DNA of 10,749 nucleotides from an uncultured Kiloniellales bacterium (GTDB taxonomy: Bacteria > Pseudomonadota > Alphaproteobacteria > Kiloniellales > JAKSDN01), in NCBI GenBank assembly GCA_947259625.1, contig CAMYMY010000085.1, positions 1 to 10,749 of the forward strand, read 5' to 3'. Below the pieces are notes generated by a model. The model ran no database searches. It saw only the letters and a list, made by a program, of their open reading frames with translations, and was not told where the DNA came from. The position numbers and the translations under genes are program-made. Within the stretch, counting starts at the first letter, position 1, and every line of letters begins with the position of its first letter. Of this stretch, positions 1 through 7,508 are shown piece by piece.

Positions 1-856
1 ACTGCACGTTGGAGCCGCCGGTATCCACGCCGATCTCGCGCAGGCAGGCGATCGAGGCGTCGCGCAGGATCTGGTATTCCTTGTCGGTCAGCGTGAGCGC
101 CGGGGCGACGGTGATCGAGTCGCCGGTGTGGATGCCCATGGGGTCGAGGTTCACGATCGAGCAGACGATGATGCAGTTGTCCGCCCGGTCGCGCACCACC
201 TCCATCTCGAACTCCTTCCAACCGAGCACCGACTGCTCGATCAACACCTCGCCGACCGGCGAGGCGCGCAGGCCGCCGAACACGATCTCCTCGTATTCGT
301 CGCGGTTGTAGGCAATGCCGCCGCCCGTGCCGCCGAGCGTGAAGGAGGGCCGGATGATGGCCGGCAAGCCGATCTCGTCGAGCGCCTCGACGGCCGCCTC
401 GAAGGACCTCACCAGGCGGGAACGCGGACTTCTCAGCCCGATCCTGTCCATGGCCTCGCGAAACAACTGGCGGTCTTCGGCCTTGTCGATCACCTCGGCC
501 CGGGCGCCGATCATCTCGACCCCGAAGGCCTCGAGGACCCCGTCGCGCGCGAGGGCGAGCCCCGTGTTGAGCGCGGTCTGTCCGCCCATGGTCGGCAGCA
601 GCGCGTCGGGCCGTTCGCGCTCGATGATCCGCGCGACCACCTCGGCGGTCACCGGCTCGATATAGGTAGCGTCGGCGAGGCCCGGGTCGGTCATGATCGT
701 GGCCGGGTTGGAGTTCACCAGTACGACCCGGTAGCCCTCTTCCTTCAACGCCTTGCAGGCCTGGACGCCCGAATAGTCGAACTCGCAGGCCTGACCGATC
801 ACGATCGGCCCGGCGCCGATGATCAGGATCGAGTCGATGTCGCTGCGTTTGGGCAT
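1..856 (-). CDS. carB: Carbamoyl-phosphate synthase large subunit, N-terminal part (cut by window edge)
   Basis: CarB makes carbamoyl phosphate from bicarbonate, ammonia (delivered by CarA from glutamine) and two ATP, for pyrimidine and arginine synthesis in the cytoplasm. Only the first 285 codons are visible, out of about 1,070-1,100 in the family. The protein starts MPKRSDIDSILIIGAGPIVI, as CarB usually does, with the GQACEFDYSG motif at residues 21-30 and LVNSNPATIMTDP at 46-58. The ATP-grasp domain of the carboxyphosphate half is clear: Arg129 in KAEDRQLF, Arg169 and the glycine loop GGTGGG at 175-180, Glu215 in GWKEFEMEV and His243 in MGIHTGDS. These keep the E. coli numbering exactly, which supports the ATG at 854-856. 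The remainder lies beyond base 1. Neither carA nor any other gene precedes it on its own strand; a repeat and a toxin-antitoxin pair lie upstream. Identification is near certain. Confidence 0.98.
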   Translation of the reverse strand, partial: MPKRSDIDSILIIGAGPIVIGQACEFDYSGVQACKALKEEGYRVVLVNSNPATIMTDPGLADATYIEPVTAEVVARIIERERPDALLPTMGGQTALNTGLALARDGVLEAFGVEMIGARAEVIDKAEDRQLFREAMDRIGLRSPRSRLVRSFEAAVEALDEIGLPAIIRPSFTLGGTGGGIAYNRDEYEEIVFGGLRASPVGEVLIEQSVLGWKEFEMEVVRDRADNCIIVCSIVNLDPMGIHTGDSITVAPALTLTDKEYQILRDASIACLREIGVDTGGSNVQ

Positions 857-900
857 GGGCGCTCGAGATCGGCGCGCGCCGGGGCGGCGGCCGCGCCTCT

Positions 901-998
901 TTGGATCATGTTTGGACCAAGGCCGCTATTTGCCACGCCCGCGCCGCCGAGGAAAGCCAAAAGGCGGTCTCCGGCCCGGGCATTCAGCTTCACGCCGG
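901..998 (+). repeat. 98-bp direct repeat, copy A
   Basis: This block aligns without gaps to 1599-1696. By hand I count 13 mismatches in 98 positions, about 87% identity. Both copies start TTGGAT and end GCTTCACGCCGG. Copy A ends 45 bp from the carB start codon; copy B ends 51 bp from the uvrB start codon. The two copies lie in the same orientation on either side of the toxin-antitoxin pair, 698 bp apart start to start. No transposase, target duplication or tRNA is visible. It may be a dispersed non-coding chromosomal repeat of this genome; I do not recognise a named family. Confidence 0.85.
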
Positions 999-1071
999 CA
1001 GGGGCGCGAGGTGGGTTTGCGTGGACTTCGGATCGGAGTTGCTCTACACGAGCGACTCTGCACCCAAATCG

Positions 1072-1080
1072 TGCTACAAA
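1072..1080 (+). promoter_or_regulatory. Possible extended -10 element ahead of the antitoxin gene
   Basis: The word TGCTACAAA resembles an extended -10 (TG-n-TATAAT) and ends 7 bases before the antitoxin ATG at 1088. No purine-rich Shine-Dalgarno lies between them, so a transcript from here would be leaderless or nearly so. The matching -35 (1052-1057, GCGACT) fits only three of six consensus bases. This is a weak call. Confidence 0.25.
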
Positions 1081-1087
1081 CAGCTCT

Positions 1088-1306
1088 ATGACGAAGCTCC
1101 TGAAACACGCATTCGAACGTGCTTCCAGCCTTCCGGAGGAGGAACAGGACGCGCTGGCCGCGATCCTCCTGGAGGAAATGGCCGATGAGCAGCGCTGGGC
1201 TAAGTCGTTCGAATCCTCCAAGGCGGCGCTCGACGAATTGGCCGAAGAGGCCCTCGGGGACTTCAAGCACGGTCGGACCACACCGATGGAATTCGACGAC
1301 AAGTGA
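1088..1306 (+). CDS. Antitoxin of a type II toxin-antitoxin pair
   Basis: A 72-residue acidic protein (MTKLLKHAFERASSLPEEEQ...) predicted to bind and neutralise the toxin encoded next to it, and probably to repress its own promoter. The first 35 residues follow a pattern I recognise from small antitoxins paired with RelE/ParE-like toxins: an MTKLL start, a LPEEEQD turn at 15-21, then the helix ALAAILLEEMADEQRW at 22-37. The C-terminal part (residues 45-72) is the kind of flexible acidic tail that usually contacts the toxin. No membrane segment is present. The stop codon overlaps the toxin ATG by one base (TGATG, 1304-1308), the usual translational coupling in such pairs. There is no good Shine-Dalgarno before the ATG at 1088. 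Open reading continues upstream in this frame, but only as an antisense shadow of carB, so I rejected the longer start. Confidence 0.82.
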   Translation: MTKLLKHAFERASSLPEEEQDALAAILLEEMADEQRWAKSFESSKAALDELAEEALGDFKHGRTTPMEFDDK

Positions 1307-1574
1307 TGCGTTCGCGCGCGACGAAGGGCTTTTGGAGCTGTTTTGCCTCGCTTCCGCCGAACATTCAGCAACGTGCGCGAAGAAACTTTCGGTTGTGGCA
1401 GGAAAACCAGCGTCATCCGGCGGTGCGCTTCAAGCAGATCGGACCAAACCAACCGATCTATTCGGCGCGAATCGGCCTTGGCTGGCGTGCATTGGGGATT
1501 TTGGAGGCGACACGGTGATCTGGTTCTGGATCGGCTCACACAGCGACTACGACAGTCTGATCGAGCGCGGTTAG
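1306..1574 (+). pseudogene. RelE/ParE-like toxin, frameshifted
   Basis: This is the toxin partner of the preceding antitoxin; proteins of this type are usually ribosome-dependent mRNA interferases or gyrase inhibitors. From the ATG at 1306 the frame encodes MRSRATKGFWSCFASLPPNI, then RFKQIGPNQPIYSARIGLGW and RALGILE, and stops early at 1516-1518 after 70 residues. The expected C-terminus, GDTVIWFWIGSHSDYDSLIERG, is encoded directly afterwards in another frame, ending at TAG 1572-1574. Adding one G at about 1506-1507 (GAG-GGC-GAC) joins the parts into an 89-residue protein of normal family length. Either the toxin has been lost by a one-base deletion or the base is a sequencing error. The downstream part is otherwise intact, so the change is recent or artificial. 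A GTG at 1303 is an alternative start but adds only one residue. Confidence 0.82.
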
Positions 1575-1598
1575 CGCCTTCGCGGCGGCTGCGCCGCA

Positions 1599-1696
1599 TT
1601 GGATGATGTTCGAACCAAGGCCGCTATTGGCCACGCCCGCACCACCGAGGAAAGACAAGAGACGGTCTCCGGTCCGGAAATTCGGCTTCACGCCGG
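1599..1696 (+). repeat. 98-bp direct repeat, copy B, with hairpin at its right end
   Basis: This is the second copy of the repeat at 901-998, 25 bp downstream of the toxin stop codon. Its right end carries an 8-bp perfect inverted repeat: CGGTCCGG at 1670-1677 and CCGGACCG at 1693-1700, with 15 bases between. A tighter alternative stem, CGGC-TTCAC-GCCG, lies at 1683-1695. Copy A keeps only part of this pairing. The hairpin follows the toxin gene and could also end its transcript, but there is no T-run after it. Confidence 0.85.
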
Positions 1697-1736
1697 ACCG
1701 AGGACTGCCCCTTCCCCTGGCCTGGCTGAGCGGGCA

Positions 1737-1742
1737 TATAAG
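1737..1742 (+). promoter_or_regulatory. Possible -10 box immediately before uvrB
   Basis: TATAAG lies 5 bases before the uvrB ATG. If it is a -10 box, transcription would begin at or next to the ATG and the message would be leaderless. No convincing -35 lies 16-18 bases upstream (the sequence there is C-rich). The purine run AGAAGG at 1741-1746 could instead act as a Shine-Dalgarno, but its spacing of one base to the ATG is too short to be typical. Confidence 0.28.
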
Positions 1743-1747
1743 AAGGC

Positions 1748-3892
<2,145 letters not shown>

Positions 3893-4031
3893 GCTCGTTG
3901 ACTGCCCGGTCCCAATTAAGCATTTGAAATGACGGGCGAACCCCTCCCATGGCGGCTGGGCGTTAAAGAAATGTTAGGCCCTGCCATGGCAAGTTCCGGC
4001 CATTCACCCGGCGCCCAGGGAGGGTTCGACT

Positions 4032-4457
4032 ATGATTACGACGAGCGAGTATAGAGGGATCCGGCTCGGCGGCTGGGTCGCCTTCGCCCTGGCGCTCGCA
4101 CTCGCCGGCTGCGCGACGCGGGCCGAAGGCGATGCGGTCTACATGAAGCAGCATCGCGCGTCGATCGCGTTGACCCAGGTCGTGCTCGTGGCGGAGCTCG
4201 AAAACCCCGCGATCGTGGATATGCTCTACGACAGCGAAACCGCTCTGAACGTGGCGTGCAAGCCGCTGCAGGAAGCCGCCTATCGCAAGCTGACCAAGGA
4301 ACCGGTCGACCCGGTGCTCAAGCTGCAGGCCTACGGGGCGCTCGACTCCTGCGACGCCAAGGCGCGGGAGATCGAGGATCTGCTCTGGCGGATCGACCCG
4401 CAAACCGCCGGCCACTACCTCGACAGCCCCCTGGTCTCGGTCCGGGCCCCGCAGTAG
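4032..4457 (+). CDS. Small outer-membrane lipoprotein of unknown function
   Basis: A 141-residue protein with a lipoprotein signal: basic start (residues 1-11, two Arg), hydrophobic core WVAFALALALA at 15-25, and lipobox LAGC with the lipidated Cys27. Alanine follows the cysteine rather than aspartate, so by the E. coli rule it should go to the outer membrane. The mature part (about 115 residues) looks largely helical and has two further cysteines, Cys76 and Cys107, that could form a disulphide in the periplasm. The ATG at 4032 is preceded by GGGAGGG at 4018-4024 with 7-base spacing, which fixes the start. I do not recognise a named family and assign no function. It lies between uvrB and msrB on the same strand, but gaps of more than 100 bp on both sides argue against one tight operon. 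Confidence 0.8.
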   Translation: MITTSEYRGIRLGGWVAFALALALAGCATRAEGDAVYMKQHRASIALTQVVLVAELENPAIVDMLYDSETALNVACKPLQEAAYRKLTKEPVDPVLKLQAYGALDSCDAKAREIEDLLWRIDPQTAGHYLDSPLVSVRAPQ

Positions 4458-4567
4458 GCCGGCCCGCCGATCCTCTTTTGCGGCTTTGTCTCCCCGTCCC
4501 GATCCGGGCTAGTATCGTCACGCCGTAGCGTGTTCGAGGAAGCCTTAGGGGAGCGGAGCAGCACATC

Positions 4568-4975
4568 ATGACCGACAAGATCAGCAAGACCGATGCCGAA
4601 TGGCGCCGGCAGCTCACCCCGGAGCAATACCACGTGACGCGCCAAGCGGGCACGGAGCGGGCCTTCACCGGCGCGTACAACAACAGCAAGACCTCGGGAA
4701 CCTACGCCTGCGTGTGCTGCGGCACGCCGCTGTTCAGCTCGGCGGCCAAGTACGATTCGCGCAGCGGCTGGCCGTCGTTCTGGCAGCCGGTCGCCCCCGA
4801 GGCAGTCCTAACCGAGACCGACCACAGCCTGTCGATGGAGCGCACCGAGGTGCTCTGCGCGCGCTGCGACGCGCATCTGGGACACGTCTTCGACGACGGA
4901 CCCGAGCCCACCGGCAAGCGGTACTGCATGAACTCCGCCGCGCTCAAGCTCCGGCCCGAGAAGAGCGGCACGTGA
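4568..4975 (+). CDS. msrB: Peptide-methionine (R)-S-oxide reductase
   Basis: MsrB reduces methionine-R-sulphoxide in proteins back to methionine, repairing oxidative damage. The 135-residue product has the complete zinc-type MsrB pattern. The first CxxC pair is Cys48/Cys51 in YACVCCG, with an extra Cys50 between them; the second is Cys97/Cys100 in CARC. The fold signatures GWPSFW (67-72) and HLGHVFDDGP (103-112) are present, as is the catalytic Cys120 in KRYCMNSAAL. There is no signal peptide, so it is cytoplasmic. The sequence has no obvious recycling cysteine at the usual upstream position other than Cys50 or the zinc cysteines, so how it is re-reduced is unclear. GGAG at 4555-4558 with 9-base spacing supports the ATG at 4568. 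The gene is followed within one base by a strong hairpin. Confidence 0.97.
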   Translation: MTDKISKTDAEWRRQLTPEQYHVTRQAGTERAFTGAYNNSKTSGTYACVCCGTPLFSSAAKYDSRSGWPSFWQPVAPEAVLTETDHSLSMERTEVLCARCDAHLGHVFDDGPEPTGKRYCMNSAALKLRPEKSGT

Positions 4976-5001
4976 GGTCCGGGCCCGATCCGGCCCGGCC
5001 C
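4976..5001 (+). terminator. Hairpin directly after msrB, possible terminator
   Basis: CCGGGCC (4979-4985) pairs perfectly with GGCCCGG (4992-4998) across a 6-base loop, and two more G-C pairs form outside one mismatch. It begins immediately after the msrB stop. No T-run follows, so it is an atypical intrinsic terminator at best, as is common in GC-rich genomes. Confidence 0.42.
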
Positions 5002-5310
5002 GGTCGGCGTGCTTCCGGCGGGACTCTGCCGCAAAATCGGCCGGACCCATTGAAGTAGCAGCGCTGAGGCCGCATCTAGTGCCGAGTGGTGGGCGCCCTC
5101 GCGCGGTCGCGAACCGGCACGGAATCCGGGGCGTCCGAGGTCGGGCAGGGGGAAGTCTACGGCAGCGGGACAAGCCGGCGTGAAGCGAGACCGAAACCAG
5201 GAACTAGCGCCGGGCTGTCGTACGCCCTTGGACGCCGTACGCCCGACGCCGCAAGGGGCATCGGCGGCGCCCCGGTCCGAGGCGGGCGTTTCGACGGAAA
5301 GACATCCGGC
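5002..5310. other. Gene-poor spacer before the exchanger gene
   Basis: I see no convincing gene in these roughly 310 bases. The exchanger reading frame stays open back to a GTG at 5086, but the translated extension is Arg/Gly-rich, low-complexity and unlike the family. A 9-base word CGTACGCCC occurs twice (5219-5227 and 5236-5244). The 12-base word shared with the ends of the 98-bp repeats occurs here on the minus strand (5175-5186). I see no clear promoter. Confidence 0.55.
5175..5192 (-). repeat. Possible degenerate fragment of the 98-bp repeat
   Basis: On the minus strand this reads GGTCTC followed at once by GCTTCACGCCGG. Both words also occur in the same order in repeat copies A and B, where 16 extra bases lie between them. 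The flanks do not align, so this is either a deletion-bearing remnant or coincidence. Confidence 0.25.
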
Positions 5311-6279
5311 GTGACCTTCCTGGCCCTTTGCATGGTGGTCGGCGGCCTGTTGCTGCTGCTGTTCGGCGGAGAGATCCTTTTGCGCGGCGCCGTCTCCCTG
5401 GCGCGCTGCCTGGGCCTGTCGTCCCTGCTGATCGGCATGACCGTGGTGGCGGCCGCCACCTCGATGCCGGAGCTGGTGGTCGCGGTGGCCAGCGGCCTGC
5501 GCGGGGCGCCGGACATCGGCGTCGGCAACGTGATCGGCTCCAACATCGCCAATATCCTGCTGATCCTGGGGGTCGCGGCGCTGCTCTATCCGATGGAGAC
5601 CCGGCCGCACAACGTACTGCGCGACGGCCTGGCGATGATCGCCAGCACCGCGCTTTTCATCGTTTTCGCGGTGAGCGGCGCCGTGGGCCGGGTCGACGCC
5701 ACCCTGATGTTGGCCCTGCTCATCGCCTACCTCGCCTACAGCTACCGGCGCGACCGCAAGCTGAACAACAAGGCCGAAGCCGCGCCGGCGCCCGAGGGCA
5801 TTCGGCTCTGCGCCTCGATGCCGGTGTCGCTGCTCTTCGTCGTCGGCGGTGTCGGCGTGCTCGTCGTCGGCTCGAAGCTGCTGGTCGACGGCGCAGTCGA
5901 TCTGGCGCGCGCCGCGGGCGTGTCGGAGGCGGTCATCGGCCTGACCCTGGTCGCCGTCGGCACCTCGCTGCCCGAATTGGCCACCGCGGTGGTCGCCAGC
6001 TTCCGGCGCCACCCCGAGGTCGCGCTGGGCAACGTCCTGGGCTCCAATCTCTTCAACATTATGGCGATCATTCCCGCCCTGGCGCTGACCACGCCGTTCA
6101 CGGTCACCCCCGAACTGCTCGATTTCGACGTCTGGTTCATGGCTGGGGTCACGGTGGTCGCCTTCGCCGCCATGGTGACCGGCTGGCGCATCGGCCGCGG
6201 CGAGGCCGGGGCTTTCCTCGTCGCCTACGTCCTCTACATTGGCCTGTTGTTCAAGAACGGTCATATTCCCGGAGTCTGA
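5311..6279 (+). CDS. Sodium/calcium exchanger family membrane protein (CaxA/YrbG-like)
   Basis: An inner-membrane cation/Ca2+ antiporter of the CaCA superfamily, close in layout to E. coli YrbG. From the GTG at 5311 it has 322 residues and about ten hydrophobic segments in two inverted halves. The two alpha-repeats are plain: GMTVVAAATSMPELVVAV (42-59) with GNVIGSN (72-78), and GLTLVAVGTSLPELATAV (210-227) with GNVLGSN (240-246). Glu54 and Glu222 are the expected ion ligands. The first repeat has Ala49 where GTSxPE usually has Gly. A hydrophilic loop at about 145-167 separates the halves. I chose GTG 5311 because the first helix begins right after it, as in YrbG, and GGAAAG lies 9 bases upstream at 5296-5301. 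ATG 5332 is a possible shorter start that would clip the first helix. Whether it moves Na+, K+ or H+ against Ca2+ cannot be read from the sequence. Confidence 0.93.
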   Translation: MTFLALCMVVGGLLLLLFGGEILLRGAVSLARCLGLSSLLIGMTVVAAATSMPELVVAVASGLRGAPDIGVGNVIGSNIANILLILGVAALLYPMETRPHNVLRDGLAMIASTALFIVFAVSGAVGRVDATLMLALLIAYLAYSYRRDRKLNNKAEAAPAPEGIRLCASMPVSLLFVVGGVGVLVVGSKLLVDGAVDLARAAGVSEAVIGLTLVAVGTSLPELATAVVASFRRHPEVALGNVLGSNLFNIMAIIPALALTTPFTVTPELLDFDVWFMAGVTVVAFAAMVTGWRIGRGEAGAFLVAYVLYIGLLFKNGHIPGV

Positions 6280-6328
6280 CCGGACGAGGGCCCGGCCCGC
6301 CTCTCGTGAAATTCAATGACCTTTCTGA

Positions 6329-7375
6329 TTACGCCGCCAGAACAGCCGCTATGGCCCGGAGCACCGCGGGGATGTCCGGGCCGGCCACGTCCAGGTGGGT
6401 GACGGCGCGCATCTGCCGCGGGCCGACGGCGCCGATCCTCACGCCGTGGCCTTCCAGCAGCCTCGCAGAGAGCTCGGGCGCCGTCATGCGCGCCGGCTCG
6501 ACCTCGAAGTAGACCATGTTGGTCTCGATCTCCGCCGGGTCGACCCGAAGGCCGGAAATCTCCGCCAGCCCCTCGCCGAGCTGCCGGGCATGGGCATGGT
6601 CCTCGGCCAGCCGTTCGACGTTGTTGTCCAGCGCATAGACGCCGGCCGCGGCGATGATCCCCGCTTGGCGCATGGCGCCGCCGAACTGGTGCTTGCAGCG
6701 GAAGGCCTCCTCAATGAAGTCAGAACCGCTGGCCAGCACGGCCCCGACCGGACAGCCGAGCCCCTTGGAGAGGTCGATCCAGACGCTGTCGCAGGACGCC
6801 GCGTGATCGCGCGCCGGAACACCGCTCGCCACAACGGCGTTCAGCAGGCGGGCGCCGTCCATATGGACCGGCAGGCCGTGGCGCCGGGCCGCTTCGGCCA
6901 CCTCCTCGATCCGCGCTACCGGCCAAATCCGGCCGCCGCCCAGATTGCTGGTCTGCTCGATCGAGACCAGGGCGGAGCGCGGCGCGTGCCGGCTGTCACG
7001 CGGCCGCACCGCGGCCTGCACCATCTCGGCGTCGAACACGCCGCGCAGGCCCTCCAGCGGCCGCGTCATGAGCCCCGACAACGCGGCCGGCGCGCCGGTC
7101 TCGTAGTGCAGCGCGTGCGCCGTCCGATCGAGAATGATCTCCTCGCCGGGGCGGCCCCAGACCCGATAGGCGATCTCGTTGCACATGGTTCCGGACGGCA
7201 GGAAAAGCGCGCGCTCCTTGCCCAGCAGCTCGGCAACCATCTCCTGCAGGCGGTTGACCGTCGGATCCTCACCGCGCTGCTCGTCGCCGACCTCGGCCGC
7301 GGCGATCGCCCGGCGCATGTCGGGCGACGGCCGGGTCTGGGTGTCGCTGTAAAGATCGATGCGTGGGATCGGCAT
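6329..7375 (-). CDS. ltaE: Low-specificity L-threonine aldolase
   Basis: A pyridoxal-phosphate enzyme that splits L-threonine or L-allo-threonine into glycine and acetaldehyde, in the cytoplasm. The 348-residue product follows the fold-type I aldolase pattern: SDTQTRPSPDMRRAI at 10-24, VGDEQRGEDPTVNRLQ at 29-44, the LFLPSGTMCN cofactor-phosphate loop at 57-66, and the HALHYE segment at 87-92, whose His90 should stack on the cofactor. It continues with HMDGARLLNA at 171-180, with Asp173 pairing with the pyridine nitrogen and Arg176 binding substrate, and LSKGLGCPVGAVL with the Schiff-base Lys204. The frame is open 45 codons further upstream, but the ATG at 7373-7375 is fixed by GAGGAG 5 bases before it and by the family start. 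It converges on the exchanger gene, 49 bp apart, and diverges from the pterin reductase gene. A beta-eliminating or other threonine-aldolase-family activity cannot be ruled out. Confidence 0.92.
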   Translation of the reverse strand: MPIPRIDLYSDTQTRPSPDMRRAIAAAEVGDEQRGEDPTVNRLQEMVAELLGKERALFLPSGTMCNEIAYRVWGRPGEEIILDRTAHALHYETGAPAALSGLMTRPLEGLRGVFDAEMVQAAVRPRDSRHAPRSALVSIEQTSNLGGGRIWPVARIEEVAEAARRHGLPVHMDGARLLNAVVASGVPARDHAASCDSVWIDLSKGLGCPVGAVLASGSDFIEEAFRCKHQFGGAMRQAGIIAAAGVYALDNNVERLAEDHAHARQLGEGLAEISGLRVDPAEIETNMVYFEVEPARMTAPELSARLLEGHGVRIGAVGPRQMRAVTHLDVAGPDIPAVLRAIAAVLAA

Positions 7376-7380
7376 GTCGT

Positions 7381-7386
7381 CTCCTC
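7381..7386 (-). promoter_or_regulatory. Shine-Dalgarno deciding the threonine aldolase start
   Basis: Read on the minus strand this is GAGGAG, 5 bases before the ATG at 7373-7375. It selects this start over the upstream in-frame codons of the longer open frame. Confidence 0.8.
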
Positions 7387-7508
7387 GGCGGCGCCGCGGC
7401 GAAGGGACCGGATCTTTCCACAAAAGCCGGCCCCGGTCGATCCCGCCGCCCGCGCGGGGTCCGTTCTGCCCCTTGTGCCGGAGGCCGGGCTTCTGCATCC
7501 TGCGGGCC

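Noticed and set aside
128..1087. Upstream extension of the antitoxin reading frame
   Set aside because: The extension is antisense to carB and then reads repeat A; the family start is at 1088.
901..1696. The toxin-antitoxin pair as an integron cassette between attC sites
   Set aside because: The repeats lack the GTTRRRY core and its RYYYAAC partner, no integrase is nearby, and the flanks are housekeeping genes.
1575..1747. SOS box before uvrB (and 8807-9156 before uvrC)
   Set aside because: I looked for GTTC-N7-GTTC, the alphaproteobacterial LexA pattern, and for CTGT-N8-ACAG; neither is present in a usable form. The GTTCGAAC at 1609-1616 is a simple palindrome without the required spacing.
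4486..4515. Promoter TTGTCT-N18-TAGTAT before msrB
   Set aside because: The -35 matches too few consensus bases and the region is not otherwise distinctive.
5086..5310. 75-codon N-terminal extension of the exchanger from GTG 5086
   Set aside because: The extension is hydrophilic and Arg/Gly-rich and unlike the family; GTG 5311 with an upstream GGAAAG fits the first membrane helix.
4702..6264. A 520-codon open frame on the minus strand
   Set aside because: It runs antisense across msrB and the exchanger gene, and its Gln/His/Asp-rich translation is a typical GC-rich shadow.
7359..7508. 50-codon extension of the pterin reductase frame upstream of ATG 7509
   Set aside because: The start would overlap the divergent threonine aldolase gene, and the translated sequence is Arg/Pro-rich without SDR features.
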